Shown here piece after piece: positions 1-8,461 of a stretch of 25,632 bases of DNA. The notes beneath the pieces were generated by a model. It was not told the DNA's origin, searched no databases, and saw only the letters and a program-made list of their open reading frames with translations. The stretch is from NCBI RefSeq assembly GCF_001279695.1, contig NZ_LGDD01000004.1:1-25632 (forward strand), written 5' to 3'. A program made the translations under genes and the position numbers. Within the stretch, counting starts at the first letter, position 1. Each line of letters begins with the position of its first letter. Source of the DNA: Streptomyces sp. WM6378. Its GTDB lineage: Bacteria; Actinomycetota; Actinomycetes; Streptomycetales; Streptomycetaceae.

Positions 1-152
1 CGGGAGGGCAGGGTGGGGAGATCCCGCGCCCGCCGCAAGGCGGCGCCGCACCCACCGCGCCGCGGATGCCAACGGCGATCAACCCGCCCCGCGTGCCCGA
101 ACCCTCCAACCCGGCCGAACGGGTGGGCGGGTGGGGAACCCCCGCCCCCGCA
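1..152. other. intergenic region upstream of the des operon
   Basis: I see no supportable gene here. It is GC-rich with a small hairpin (CGCCGC at 31-36 pairing with GCGGCG at 40-45). The left neighbour lies outside the window. In other Streptomyces the genes beside desA often encode siderophore uptake or reductase proteins, but nothing in these bases shows that. Confidence 0.5.
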
Positions 153-184
153 TTGAGCCCACCACTAAGGTTAGGCTAACCTCA
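153..184 (+). promoter_or_regulatory. desA promoter overlapped by an iron box (DmdR1/IdeR operator)
   Basis: The 19-bp element at 166-184 contains AGGTTAGGCTAACCT (168-182), a palindrome that is perfect except for its central base. It closely matches the actinobacterial iron box TTAGGTTAGGCTAACCTAA bound by DmdR1/IdeR/DtxR with Fe2+. A plausible promoter overlaps it: -35 TTGAGC at 153-158, an 18-bp spacer and -10 TAACCT at 177-182. Bound repressor would cover the -10 box and block transcription when iron is plentiful. The predicted leader to desA is about 70 nt. The box is seen directly; the repressor is inferred from the family. Confidence 0.88.
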
Positions 185-261
185 CTTACGAGATCGCGGC
201 CCTCGCAACACCCCCCTTCCCGCCCGGAGGGCCCGCCGCTCCCGACCCGGAGGACACCCCC

Positions 262-1710
262 ATGCGTTCGCATCTGCTCAACGACACGACCGCGGAGCAC
301 TACCGACGCTCCGTGACCGAAGGAGTCGAGCGGGTGGCGCGCAAACTCGCCACGACCCGGCAGCCGTTCAGCGGCGCCGGCGTCGACGAGCTCGCCCCGG
401 TCATCGACGGCATCGACCTCGACGCCCCGCTCGGCGACGCCTCCGCCGTCCTGGACGAGCTCGAAGACGTCTACCTCCGCGACGCCGTCTACTTCCACCA
501 CCCCCGCTACCTCGCCCACCTCAACTGCCCGGTCGTCATCCCCGCCGTGCTGGGCGAGGCCGTGCTCTCGGCCGTCAACTCCTCGCTCGACACCTGGGAC
601 CAGAGCGCCGGCGGCACCCTCATCGAGCGCCGGCTCATCGACTGGACCGCACAGCGCATAGGCCTCGGCCCCGCCGCCGACGGCGTGTTCACCAGCGGCG
701 GCACCCAGTCCAACCTCCAGTCGATGCTGCTCGCCCGCGAGGAGGCCAAGACGACCGACCTCGCCAGACTGCGCATCTTCGCCTCCGAGTGCAGCCACTT
801 CAGCGTGCAGAAGTCGGCCCAACTGCTCGGCCTGGGAAGGGACGCGGTCGTCGCCGTCCCCACCGACCACGACAAGCGCATGCAGACCCTCGGCCTGGCC
901 CGCGCCCTGGAGCACTGCGTGAGCGAGGGCAACGTACCCATGGCGGTCGTCGCCACCGCCGGGACCACCGACTTCGGCTCCATCGACCCGCTGCCCGGCA
1001 TCGCCGAGCTCTGCGCCCAGTACGGCGCCTGGATGCACGTGGACGCCGCCTACGGCTGCGGGCTGCTCGCCTCGCCGACCCCCGCCCGCCGCGCCCTGCT
1101 CGACGGCATCGAGCGCGCCGACTCCGTTACCGTCGACTACCACAAGTCGTTCTTCCAGCCGGTGAGTTCGAGCGCCGTCCTGGTCCGCGACGGGGGCACG
1201 CTGCGCCACGCGACGTACCACGCCGACTACCTCAACCCGCGCCGCGCCGCCGAGGAGCGCATCCCCAATCAGGTGGACAAGTCGCTCCAGACCACCCGCC
1301 GCTTCGACGCCCTGAAACTGTGGATGACCCTGCGCACCATGGGCGCCGACGGCATCGGCTCGCTCTTCGACGAAGTGTGTGAACTGGCCGAGCAGGGATG
1401 GCAGTTGCTCGCCGCCGACCCCCGCTACGACGTCGTCGTGCAGCCCACGCTCTCCACCCTCGTCTTCCGCTACATCCCCGACACCGTCACCTCGCCCGCC
1501 GAGATCGACCGTGCCAACCTCTACGCCCGCAAGGCGCTCTTCGCGTCCGGCGAGGCCGTCGTCGCCGGGACCAAGTCCGGCGGCCGCCAGTACCTGAAGT
1601 TCACCCTGCTCAACCCCGAGACGAGCGTCGACGACATCGCCGCCGTGCTCGACCTGATCGCCGGCCACGCCGAGCAGTACCTGGGAGAGAACCTTGTCCA
1701 CGCGTCCTGA
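262..1710 (+). CDS. desA: DesA, PLP-dependent L-lysine decarboxylase
   Basis: This 482-residue protein should decarboxylate L-lysine to cadaverine, the first step of desferrioxamine biosynthesis in the cytoplasm. It belongs to the group II PLP decarboxylases (DDC-like fold). The cofactor lysine is K295 in DYHKSFF, and the PLP-ring aspartate is D261 in HVDAAYG. SGGTQSN near residue 145 is the phosphate-binding region. Length is normal for the family. The ATG is preceded by GGAGGA at 249-254, a good ribosome site. It is the first gene of four overlapping genes, and the iron box about 80 bp upstream indicates iron repression. Without the des context it could be read as an aromatic-amino-acid or glutamate decarboxylase, but desBCD next to it settle the role. 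Confidence 0.96.
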   Translation: MRSHLLNDTTAEHYRRSVTEGVERVARKLATTRQPFSGAGVDELAPVIDGIDLDAPLGDASAVLDELEDVYLRDAVYFHHPRYLAHLNCPVVIPAVLGEAVLSAVNSSLDTWDQSAGGTLIERRLIDWTAQRIGLGPAADGVFTSGGTQSNLQSMLLAREEAKTTDLARLRIFASECSHFSVQKSAQLLGLGRDAVVAVPTDHDKRMQTLGLARALEHCVSEGNVPMAVVATAGTTDFGSIDPLPGIAELCAQYGAWMHVDAAYGCGLLASPTPARRALLDGIERADSVTVDYHKSFFQPVSSSAVLVRDGGTLRHATYHADYLNPRRAAEERIPNQVDKSLQTTRRFDALKLWMTLRTMGADGIGSLFDEVCELAEQGWQLLAADPRYDVVVQPTLSTLVFRYIPDTVTSPAEIDRANLYARKALFASGEAVVAGTKSGGRQYLKFTLLNPETSVDDIAAVLDLIAGHAEQYLGENLVHAS

Positions 1711-2989
1711 AGCCCCCGGCATGTCCGAGGCGTACGACTTCATCGGGATCGGGCTCGGCCCCTTCAACCTCGGGCTCGCCTGCCTCACCGAGCCCATCGA
1801 CGAGCTGAACGGGCTCTTCCTTGAGACCAAGCCCGACTTCGAGTGGCACTCCGGAATGTTCCTGGAGGGCGCCCACCTTCAGACCCCGTTCCTGTCCGAC
1901 CTGGTCACCCTCGCCGACCCGACCTCGCCGTACTCCTTCCTCAACTACCTGAAGGAATCGGGGCGGTTGTACTCGTTCTACATCCGCGAGAACTTCTATC
2001 CGCTGCGCACCGAGTACAACGACTACTGCCGCTGGGCGGCCGGAAAGCTGAGCTCGATCCGCTTCGGCCGGACCGTCGAGTCGGTGACGTACGACGAGAA
2101 GCGCGAGCTGTACGCCGTCGCCACCACCACCGGCGACACCTTCCGCACCCGCCGTCTCGTGCTCGGCACCGGCACCCCGCCGCACATCCCCGAGCCCTGC
2201 CGGGGCCTCGGCGGCGACCTCCTGCACAACTCCCGCTACCTGGAGAACAAAGAGGCGCTCCAGGCAAAGGAGTCGATCACGATCGTCGGCTCCGGGCAGT
2301 CCGCCGCCGAGATCTACTACGACCTGCTCTCCGAGGCCGACGTCCACGGCTACCGGCTGAACTGGGTGACGCGCTCGCCCCGCTTCTTCCCGCTTGAGTA
2401 CACCAAGCTCACGCTGGAGATGACGTCCCCGGAGTACATCGACTACTTCCACGCGCTGCCCGAGGCCACCCGCTACCGGCTCGAATCGTCGCAGAAGGGG
2501 CTCTTCAAGGGCATCGACTCGGAGCTGATCGACGCCATCTTCGACCTGCTCTACCAGAAGAACCTCAAGGGGCCCGTTCCTACTCGTCTCCTCACCAACT
2601 CCGCGCTCGGCTCGGCCAGTTACGACACCACGACGGGTACGTACACGCTGGGCCTGCGCCAGGAGGAGCAGGAGAAGGACTACACCCTCAGCACCGAGGG
2701 CCTGGTCCTGGCCACCGGCTACCAGTACGCCGAGCCGGAGTTCCTCGCGCCCGTCACCGACCGGCTGCGGCGCGACGGGCGCGGGCGCTTCGACGTGGCC
2801 CGCAACTACTCCATCGACACCACCGGCCACGGCGTCTTCCTCCAGAACGCCGGCGTGCACACCCACTCGATCACCTCGCCCGACCTCGGCATGGGCGCCT
2901 ACCGCAACGCGTACATCATCGGCGAGCTGCTCGGCCGCGAGTACTACCCGGTCGAGAAGTCCATCGCCTTCCAGGAGTTCGCCATATGA
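1694..2989 (+). CDS. desB: DesB, cadaverine N-hydroxylase (FAD monooxygenase)
   Basis: This 431-residue flavoprotein of the lysine/ornithine N-hydroxylase family (IucD/PvdA-like) should convert cadaverine to N-hydroxycadaverine with NADPH and O2. The FAD-binding GIGLGPFN is at residues 18-25, the NADPH-binding GSGQS at 199-203, and the family's C-terminal ATGY at 340-343. I place the start at a TTG that overlaps the end of desA by 17 bp, because GGGAGAG (1683-1689) lies just before it. The alternative ATG at 1721 would remove nine residues and has no clear ribosome site. Either start leaves the FAD motif intact. Translational coupling to desA is likely. Confidence 0.95.
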   Translation: MSTRPEAPGMSEAYDFIGIGLGPFNLGLACLTEPIDELNGLFLETKPDFEWHSGMFLEGAHLQTPFLSDLVTLADPTSPYSFLNYLKESGRLYSFYIRENFYPLRTEYNDYCRWAAGKLSSIRFGRTVESVTYDEKRELYAVATTTGDTFRTRRLVLGTGTPPHIPEPCRGLGGDLLHNSRYLENKEALQAKESITIVGSGQSAAEIYYDLLSEADVHGYRLNWVTRSPRFFPLEYTKLTLEMTSPEYIDYFHALPEATRYRLESSQKGLFKGIDSELIDAIFDLLYQKNLKGPVPTRLLTNSALGSASYDTTTGTYTLGLRQEEQEKDYTLSTEGLVLATGYQYAEPEFLAPVTDRLRRDGRGRFDVARNYSIDTTGHGVFLQNAGVHTHSITSPDLGMGAYRNAYIIGELLGREYYPVEKSIAFQEFAI

Positions 2990-3546
2990 GCCCCCAGACC
3001 ACCCTCGGGTCCTTCGCCTTCCGGCCGCTCGACCCGCTGTCCGACGCCGAGCTCGTGCACTCCTGGGTGACCCACCCCAAGGCCGCGTTCTGGCTGATGC
3101 AGGACGCGAAACTCCAGGACGTCGAGCGCGAGTACATGGCGATCGCCGCCCACCCGCACCACCACGCTTTCGTCGGCCTGCACGACGGCGAGCCCGCGTT
3201 CCTGATGGAGCACTACCACCCGGCGCACGTCGAACTGGTCGGCCTGTACGAGCCGTTGCCCGGCGACGTCGGCATGCACTTCCTGGTCGCCCCGACCGAC
3301 ACCCCGGTGCACGGCTTCACACGGGCCGTCATCACCGCCGTGATGGAGGAGCTGTTCGCCGACCCGGCCACCGAGCGCGTCGTCGTCGAGCCCGACGTCG
3401 ACAACAAGGCGGTGCACGCGCTGAACGCGGCCGTCGGCTTCGAGATCGCCGAGCGGATCACCAAGCCCGAGAAGGACGCCTACCTGTCCTTCTGCACCCG
3501 AGAGCAGTTCCGTACGGCCCTGGCCGGAGAGGCAGCAGCACGATGA
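2986..3546 (+). CDS. desC: DesC, N-hydroxycadaverine acyltransferase (GNAT, IucB-like)
   Basis: This 186-residue protein of the siderophore acetyltransferase family (IucB/RhbD/AlcB type) should acylate N-hydroxycadaverine with succinyl-CoA, acetyl-CoA or other acyl-CoAs, giving the hydroxamate monomers that DesD joins. The GNAT-type C-terminal half reads as acyl-CoA binding, with [20 protein letters not shown] (about residues 126-145) and a closing [13 protein letters not shown] segment. The N-terminal part has the family's [11 protein letters not shown]. The ATG overlaps the desB stop by 4 bp (ATGA), with CAGGAG just upstream. Which acyl donor it prefers cannot be read from the sequence. Confidence 0.93.
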   Translation: MSPQTTLGSFAFRPLDPLSDAELVHSWVTHPKAAFWLMQDAKLQDVEREYMAIAAHPHHHAFVGLHDGEPAFLMEHYHPAHVELVGLYEPLPGDVGMHFLVAPTDTPVHGFTRAVITAVMEELFADPATERVVVEPDVDNKAVHALNAAVGFEIAERITKPEKDAYLSFCTREQFRTALAGEAAAR

Positions 3547-5312
3547 CCACCGACACCGCGGTCACCCACCTCACCCCCGAGCTGTGGGCCGAGGCCAACC
3601 GGCTCCTGATCCGCAAGGCGCTCGCCGAGTTCGCCCACGAGCGCCTCCTCACCCCCGAGCCGCTCGGCGACGACCGGTACGCCGTCCGCTCCGACGACGG
3701 CTCGGTCGAGTACCGCTTCACCGCGTCCCGGCTCTCCCTCGACCATTGGCAGGTGTTCGCCGAGTCGATATCCCGGCAGGGCTCCGATGGCCAACTCCCG
3801 CTGGACGCACTGGACTTCTTCCTCGAACTGCGCGGCTCGCTGGGCCTGAGCGACGCGATCCTTCCGGTGTACCTGGAGGAGATCTCCTCCACCCTGTCCG
3901 GCGCCGCATACAAGCTGACGAAGCCTCAGATCACGTCGGCCGAGCTCGTCCGCTCCGGCTTCCAGGCCATCGAGACGGGCATGACCGAGGGCCACCCCTG
4001 CTTCGTGGCCAACAACGGCCGGCTCGGCTTCGGCATCCACGAATACCTCGCGTACGCCCCCGAGACCGCGAGCCCGGTACGGCTGCTGTGGCTGGCGGCC
4101 CGCCGCGACCGCGCCACCTTCACGGCGGGCACGGGCCTGGACCACGAGGCGCTGATGCGCGCCGAACTCGGCCGGGACACCCTCGACCGGTTCGCCGCAC
4201 GGCTGGCCGAACGCGGCCTGGACATGGCCGACTTCCTGCTCCTGCCGGTGCACCCGTGGCAGTGGTGGAACAAGCTGTCCGTGACCTTCGCCGCCGAGAT
4301 CGCCCAGGAGCGCCTGGTGCTGCTCGGCGAGGGCGACGACGACTACCTCGCCCAGCAGTCGATCCGTACCTTCTTCAACACGAGCGACCCGGCCAAGCAC
4401 TACGTCAAAACGGCCCTCTCGGTCCTCAACATGGGCTTCATGCGCGGGCTTTCGGCCGCCTACATGGAGGCGACGCCCGCGATCAACGACTGGCTGGCGG
4501 GGCTGATCGCGGCGGACGGCACGTTCCGCGCGGCCCGGTTCTCGATCATCCGCGAGCGGGCGGCGGTCGGCTACCGCCACGAGCAGTACGAGCGGGCCAC
4601 CGACCGCTACTCGCCGTACCGCAAGATGCTGGCCGCGCTGTGGCGCGAGAGCCCGGTGCCTTCGCTCCGGCCGGGCGAGCGCCTCGCCACGATGGCCTCG
4701 CTGCTGCACACCGACCACGAGGGCGCGTCCTTCGCGGGCGCCCTGATCGCCGAGTCGGGCCGCACCCCGGCCGAGTGGCTGCGCGGCTACCTGGACGCGT
4801 ACCTGGTGCCGGTCCTGCACTCCTTCTACGCGTACGACCTGGTGTTCATGCCGCACGGCGAGAACGTGATCCTGGTCCTCGCCGAGGACGGCACGGTCTC
4901 GCGGGCGATCTTCAAGGACATCGCCGAGGAGATCGCGGTCATGGACCCGGACGCGGCGCTGCCGCCGGCCGTGGAGCGGATCCGCGCGGACGTCCCCGAG
5001 GACATGAAGCTCCTTTCCGTGTTCACGGACGTCTTCGACTGCTTCTTCCGCTTCCTGAACGCGGCGCTGGTGACGGAAGGGGTGATGGAGGAGTCCGCGT
5101 TCTGGCGGACGGTGACGGACTGCGTCACCGCCTACCAGGCCTCGAAGCCCGAACTGGCCGACAAATTCAAGCAGTACGACCTGTTCGCCCCGGACTTCGC
5201 CCTGTCCTGCCTGAACCGCCTCCAGCTCCGCAACAACGAACAGATGGTGGACCTGGCGGACCCGGCGGGCGCGCTGCAACTGGTGGGAACGCTGGGCAAC
5301 CCCATCGCCTGA
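3543..5312 (+). CDS. desD: DesD, NRPS-independent siderophore synthetase
   Basis: This 589-residue IucA/IucC-family enzyme should use ATP to oligomerise and cyclise N-hydroxy-N-succinylcadaverine units into desferrioxamine E, or mixed units into desferrioxamine B. Visible family motifs are HPWQ at 237-240, SIRT at 273-276 with R275, YVKT with K289, and the C-terminal MPHGEN at 436-441 (H438) followed by IFKDIAEEI. These correspond to the ATP- and substrate-binding residues of NIS synthetases. Length is normal for the family. The start overlaps the desC stop by 4 bp (ATGA), so all four des genes are coupled. It is the last gene of the operon, with a terminator 10 bp after the stop. Confidence 0.96.
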   Translation: MTTDTAVTHLTPELWAEANRLLIRKALAEFAHERLLTPEPLGDDRYAVRSDDGSVEYRFTASRLSLDHWQVFAESISRQGSDGQLPLDALDFFLELRGSLGLSDAILPVYLEEISSTLSGAAYKLTKPQITSAELVRSGFQAIETGMTEGHPCFVANNGRLGFGIHEYLAYAPETASPVRLLWLAARRDRATFTAGTGLDHEALMRAELGRDTLDRFAARLAERGLDMADFLLLPVHPWQWWNKLSVTFAAEIAQERLVLLGEGDDDYLAQQSIRTFFNTSDPAKHYVKTALSVLNMGFMRGLSAAYMEATPAINDWLAGLIAADGTFRAARFSIIRERAAVGYRHEQYERATDRYSPYRKMLAALWRESPVPSLRPGERLATMASLLHTDHEGASFAGALIAESGRTPAEWLRGYLDAYLVPVLHSFYAYDLVFMPHGENVILVLAEDGTVSRAIFKDIAEEIAVMDPDAALPPAVERIRADVPEDMKLLSVFTDVFDCFFRFLNAALVTEGVMEESAFWRTVTDCVTAYQASKPELADKFKQYDLFAPDFALSCLNRLQLRNNEQMVDLADPAGALQLVGTLGNPIA

Positions 5313-5322
5313 CGCGTCACGT

Positions 5323-5363
5323 GCCGGAGGGGATCGGTTCTGGCAGGACCGATCCCCTCCGGC
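5323..5363. terminator. bidirectional terminator between desD and the hexosaminidase gene
   Basis: A perfect 16-bp inverted repeat, GCCGGAGGGGATCGGT (5323-5338) and its complement (5348-5363), encloses a 9-nt loop. It lies between two convergent genes, so it can end transcription from both sides. There is no long T-run, as is usual in Streptomyces. Confidence 0.9.
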
Positions 5364-5372
5364 TTCGAGGGA

Positions 5373-6965
5373 TCAAACCCAGGGCACCACGGGCGACCGG
5401 TAGAAGTTGATCCCCAGCGCCGCCATCCGCGGCCCCTGCTGCGCGAGCCGGGTCTTGTACGACGCCCAGTCGTGCGTGGACGCCGGCGACCACCCGATCT
5501 CCGCGATCCCCTGGAGCCGCGGGAACGCCATGTACTCGATCTGGGAGGAATTGGTCAGCGTCTCCGACCAGATCGGCGCCTCGACGCCCAGCACGGCCTT
5601 CGCCGGCACCCCCGCGATGAAGGTGTCCGGATCCCACGCGTACGACTTGTCGACGTCGACGTATCCGGCCCAGCTGGTCCCGAGCGGAGACTTCGCGTCG
5701 TACTTCATGTCGAGGTAGGCGTGGTTGGCGGGCGACATCACGAGCCGGGTGCCCGCCTGCGCGGCCGCGGCGACGTCCGTCTCGTTGCCGAGCGTGCCCC
5801 AGTACTGGGCGACGGCCCCCTCCACGGGCGTGGCCCCGGCGATCTGGTGCCAGGCCATCACGGTCTTGCCGTACTTGCCGACGACCGGCTGGGCCTTGTC
5901 CATGAAGCTGACGTAGTCGTCGTGCGAGGTGGAGTGCGCCTCGTCGCCGCCGATGTGGACGTACCGCCCGGGCGTGAGGGCCGCGACCTCGCGCACCACG
6001 TCGTCGAGGAACTTGTACGTCACGTCCTTGGGCACGCACAGCGAGCTGAAGCCCACGTTGGTGCCCGTGTACAGCGGGGGCGCGACGCCGTTGCAGTTGA
6101 GCTCCGCGTAGGAGGCGAGGGCCGCGTTGGTGTGTCCCGGGGTGTCGATCTCGGGGACGACCTCCAGATAGCGGGAGGAGGCGTAGGCGACGATCGCCTG
6201 GTAGTCGGCCTTGGTGTAGTAGCCGCCCTTGCCGCCGCCGACCTGCGTCTGGCCGCCGTACGTGGCGAGCTTGGGCCAGGAGTCGACGGCGATGCGCCAG
6301 CCCTGGTCGTCGCTGAGGTGCAGGTGCAGCTCGTTGATCTTGTAGAGGGCGAGCTGGTCGATGTACCGCTTGACCTGGTCGACGCTGAAGAAGTGCCGCG
6401 AGACGTCGATCATCGCGCCCCGGTAGGCATAGCGCGGGGAGTCGGTGATCGTGCCGCCCGCGATCTTCCAGGGACCGGTCTGCTTCGTCCGCTTCTCCAC
6501 GGCCGCGGGCAGCAGCTGCCGCAGCGTCTGTACGCCGTGGAAGAGGCCTGCGGGTTGGTTGGCGGTGATGGTGAGCGAGCCGCCGCCCGAGGAGAGCCGG
6601 TAGCCCTCGTCGCCGAGGCCCTGGTCACCGGCGCCGAGCAGCAGCCGGATCCCGTCGCTGCCGGCCGCGCTGGTGACGGGCAGCCCGTACCCGGTGGAGG
6701 GGCGGAGCACGCCCGCCAGGTAGTCGCCGATGCGCTGGGCGTCGGGCGAGCCCGGGGCGACCCTGATCTTGGTGGCCGAGCCGATGGTGTACGCGGAGCC
6801 GCCCGTGGAAACGGAGGCGGGGGCGGGCACTATCTGGCCCAGCGGGCGGGGTGCGCCCGCCGCCGCGGGGGCCGCGGAGGCCCCGATACTGGTGAGCCCG
6901 GCGGCCGCGACCAGAACCAGGGAGCCGAGGAGCCGGGCGAATGTCCTGCGCTGTCTCTGTCTCAC
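5373..6965 (-). CDS. secreted GH20 beta-N-acetylhexosaminidase
   Basis: This 530-residue enzyme should release terminal N-acetylglucosamine (or GalNAc) from chitin oligomers outside the cell. A signal peptide covers about residues 1-36: RQRQRR, a hydrophobic core SLVLVAAAGLTSI, then alanine-rich cleavage sites. A GH20b-type N-terminal domain (about 40-165) is followed by the GH20 barrel, whose catalytic pair is D341-E342 in HIGGDEAH. E342 is the acid, and D341 assists the substrate acetamido group. Overall it resembles S. plicatus Hex. I chose the GTG at 6965 because GGAAGG (6975-6980) precedes it and the signal peptide starts there; the longer frame to 7043 adds an unlikely N-terminus. No clear DasR site is visible in the 176 bp before it, although the family is often in that regulon. 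Confidence 0.94.
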   Translation of the reverse strand: MRQRQRRTFARLLGSLVLVAAAGLTSIGASAAPAAAGAPRPLGQIVPAPASVSTGGSAYTIGSATKIRVAPGSPDAQRIGDYLAGVLRPSTGYGLPVTSAAGSDGIRLLLGAGDQGLGDEGYRLSSGGGSLTITANQPAGLFHGVQTLRQLLPAAVEKRTKQTGPWKIAGGTITDSPRYAYRGAMIDVSRHFFSVDQVKRYIDQLALYKINELHLHLSDDQGWRIAVDSWPKLATYGGQTQVGGGKGGYYTKADYQAIVAYASSRYLEVVPEIDTPGHTNAALASYAELNCNGVAPPLYTGTNVGFSSLCVPKDVTYKFLDDVVREVAALTPGRYVHIGGDEAHSTSHDDYVSFMDKAQPVVGKYGKTVMAWHQIAGATPVEGAVAQYWGTLGNETDVAAAAQAGTRLVMSPANHAYLDMKYDAKSPLGTSWAGYVDVDKSYAWDPDTFIAGVPAKAVLGVEAPIWSETLTNSSQIEYMAFPRLQGIAEIGWSPASTHDWASYKTRLAQQGPRMAALGINFYRSPVVPWV

Positions 6966-7141
6966 AAGCGGTTCCCTTCCAAGGGGTCGCGCAACTGTGG
7001 GGGCTGAGCAACCGAACACTTCCCATGGGACCGGGGATCCCACCCGGGGTCAAGGTGAAGAGCGGCACCGCAGGGCGTACCGGAACCGCCCGATGTGCGC
7101 AAGTCGATCATCACGGCAGGGGCCGGTGAAACAATCCCCAC

Positions 7142-8026
7142 ATGGCGGAAATCATCCAGAAGGACGGCACCTGGGTCTTCGACGGCGAGACGCTGCGGAT
7201 CGTGCCGGGCAGCGACAAGTCGGTCGGTCTGCTCCAGCGGACGCTCGGGGAGACAGCGGTGCCGCTGCGCGCGGTGGCGGGCATCGCGTACGAGCCGGGG
7301 CGCAAGACGGGCCGGCTCAGGCTGCGGCTGCGGGACGGGGCGGATCCGCTGCTCCAGGTCACCGGCGGAAAGCTGCCGGAGGCCTCGGACCCGTACGTCC
7401 TGACCGTGGAGACCCGGACGTCGGCCGTGGCCGAATACATGGTGGACGAGGTGCGCAACGCGCTGCTGCTCGACGAGGTGCCGGACGGGCCCGTCGACAC
7501 CTACCTCATGCCGGGCCCTGCGGTGCCGATGACGGTGGGCGCGGGCGATGCCACGGTCACCTTCGACGGTCGCACCGTGCACCTGGAGTGGACCTGGCAC
7601 ACCGACGACAAGAAGACGGCGGCCGGGCCTGTCACCCTCCCCCTCGACGAGCTGACGGGGGTGGTCTGGCAGCCCGCGCGCGGGCTGAGCGACGGCTATC
7701 TGCGCTTCGTCACCAGCCCGAACGCCCCGCGGCTCGCCCCCGGCCACGACCCGATGGCGGTCGAGCTGAACGGCTTCAAGAAGGACCCGCTGATGGCGCT
7801 GCTCGCCTCGGCGGTGGTGGTCCGGATGCCGCACCCGCACGCCCCGCGGCACGAGCTGGCGGCCGCGGCCCCCAAGTCCCTGGAGGCGGCGCCCGCCGCC
7901 CCGGCCGCCGAGGACCACGACGTACTGCTCCGCCGCCTGCGCGAGCTCGGCGAGCTGCACCGCAGCGGCATCCTCACGGACGAGGAGTTCTCGGCGGCCA
8001 AGCAGGCGGTCCTCAAGCGCCTGTGA
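7142..8026 (+). CDS. DUF4429 protein with C-terminal SHOCT motif
   Basis: This 294-residue protein has two similar halves that look like tandem DUF4429 beta-rich domains (about residues 5-110 and 125-235). Each half begins with a glycine/aspartate-rich strand, as in GTWVFDGETLRI and ATVTFDGRTVHL. An alanine/proline linker follows, then a SHOCT helical hairpin at about 262-294 (LLRRLRELGELHRSGILTDE), a short module usually found at protein ends and thought to mediate oligomerisation. There is no signal peptide or membrane segment. The function is unknown. The ATG has only a weak upstream ribosome site, so translation may be weak or leaderless. The gene is divergent from the hexosaminidase gene and ends at the dre/terminator segment at 8033-8089. 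Confidence 0.88.
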   Translation: MAEIIQKDGTWVFDGETLRIVPGSDKSVGLLQRTLGETAVPLRAVAGIAYEPGRKTGRLRLRLRDGADPLLQVTGGKLPEASDPYVLTVETRTSAVAEYMVDEVRNALLLDEVPDGPVDTYLMPGPAVPMTVGAGDATVTFDGRTVHLEWTWHTDDKKTAAGPVTLPLDELTGVVWQPARGLSDGYLRFVTSPNAPRLAPGHDPMAVELNGFKKDPLMALLASAVVVRMPHPHAPRHELAAAAPKSLEAAPAAPAAEDHDVLLRRLRELGELHRSGILTDEEFSAAKQAVLKRL

Positions 8027-8032
8027 AGCCGT

Positions 8033-8048
8033 TCTGGTCCAGACCAGA
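8033..8048. promoter_or_regulatory. dre-like palindrome, candidate DasR operator
   Basis: TCTGGTC-CA-GACCAGA has perfect 7-bp arms and agrees at 13 of 16 positions with the DasR-responsive element A(C/G)TGGTC-TA-GACCA(C/G)T. DasR is the GlcNAc-sensing GntR-family repressor of streptomycetes, and glucosamine-6-phosphate releases it. The site lies just after the DUF4429 stop, 77 bp before the GTG of the 93-residue protein and about 410 bp before glmS. DasR binding is inferred from the match. Confidence 0.68.
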
Positions 8049-8061
8049 CGCGTGATCATGT

Positions 8062-8089
8062 GAATCCTGCCCGGAATCGGGCAGGATTC
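8062..8089 (+). terminator. terminator after the DUF4429 gene
   Basis: A perfect 12-bp stem, GAATCCTGCCCG (8062-8073) with its complement (8078-8089), has a 4-nt GAAT loop and is followed by TT. It should end the DUF4429 transcript. Because the dre-like site lies before it and a promoter after it, it could also act as an attenuator if transcription starts upstream. Confidence 0.83.
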
Positions 8090-8118
8090 TTGCGTACGGC
8101 CTCGATAGCCCGCAATAT
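8090..8118 (+). promoter_or_regulatory. predicted promoter giving a leaderless mRNA for the 93-residue protein
   Basis: TTGCGT (8090-8095), a 17-bp spacer and CAATAT (8113-8118) form a reasonable housekeeping-sigma promoter. The expected start, 7 nt after the -10 box, falls on the first base of the GTG at 8125. That fits the absence of a ribosome site there. This is a prediction from spacing and motif match only. Confidence 0.5.
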
Positions 8119-8124
8119 CGACGG

Positions 8125-8406
8125 GTGCTCGAACGCCGCAACCCGTCGTCCCACGACGACCTCGTAGATCATCTGGTGCGCAGCACCGCGCTCCAGCGCG
8201 GTGAAGCGGCCCGGGTGGTGCTTGAGGTGCTGGCGTACTTCGACGAGACGTGCGAGGAATTCGTCCGCCGGCGCCACCGTGAACTGCAGTCCGGGGGCGC
8301 GGTGAACGCGGAGATCTTCGAGCGGATCGCGGCAGAGCTGCCGCATCGCGCCGTGGCGCCACCGGAGCTCTCGCTCCGGCAGCTGCGCCGCATCGTCTAC
8401 GGCTGA
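8125..8406 (+). CDS. conserved-looking 93-residue protein of unknown function
   Basis: I do not recognise a named family. It is a charged, helical, soluble protein without cysteine motifs (a single Cys) or membrane segments. Residues about 11-45 (DLVDHLVRSTALQRGEAARV and following) have the helix spacing of the N-terminal half of HU-type DNA-binding proteins, but the HU beta arm is absent. The C-terminus ends in a basic SLRQLRRIVYG. Codons show the G/C third-position bias of a real gene. An in-frame stop at 8107 limits the start to the GTG at 8125 or later. There is no Shine-Dalgarno sequence, but a promoter places the mRNA 5' end at the GTG. It is 55 bp upstream of glmS in the same direction and could be co-transcribed with it. 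Confidence 0.75.
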   Translation: MLERRNPSSHDDLVDHLVRSTALQRGEAARVVLEVLAYFDETCEEFVRRRHRELQSGGAVNAEIFERIAAELPHRAVAPPELSLRQLRRIVYG

Positions 8407-8461
8407 GCAGGCTTCGAGCACCGCAGGAACTTTTGTACATCGATGGAGGGGCAGAGACTCT

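Noticed and set aside
131..316. 61-codon frame over the desA promoter
   Set aside because: It covers the iron box and desA start, has no ribosome site and has non-coding composition.
79..1830. 583-codon minus-strand frame opposite desA, and similar frames at 1610-2866, 3480-5279 and 20772-22595
   Set aside because: Antisense shadows created by third-position G/C bias; repetitive composition and no recognisable motif.
3584..5410. 608-codon plus-strand frame over desD, and 5472-7007 opposite the hexosaminidase
   Set aside because: Arg/Pro/Gly-rich shifted frames of desD and the GH20 gene.
8407..8461. glmS ribozyme or riboswitch before glmS
   Set aside because: The gap is only 55 bp, too short for the Firmicutes-type ribozyme, and shows no matching structure.
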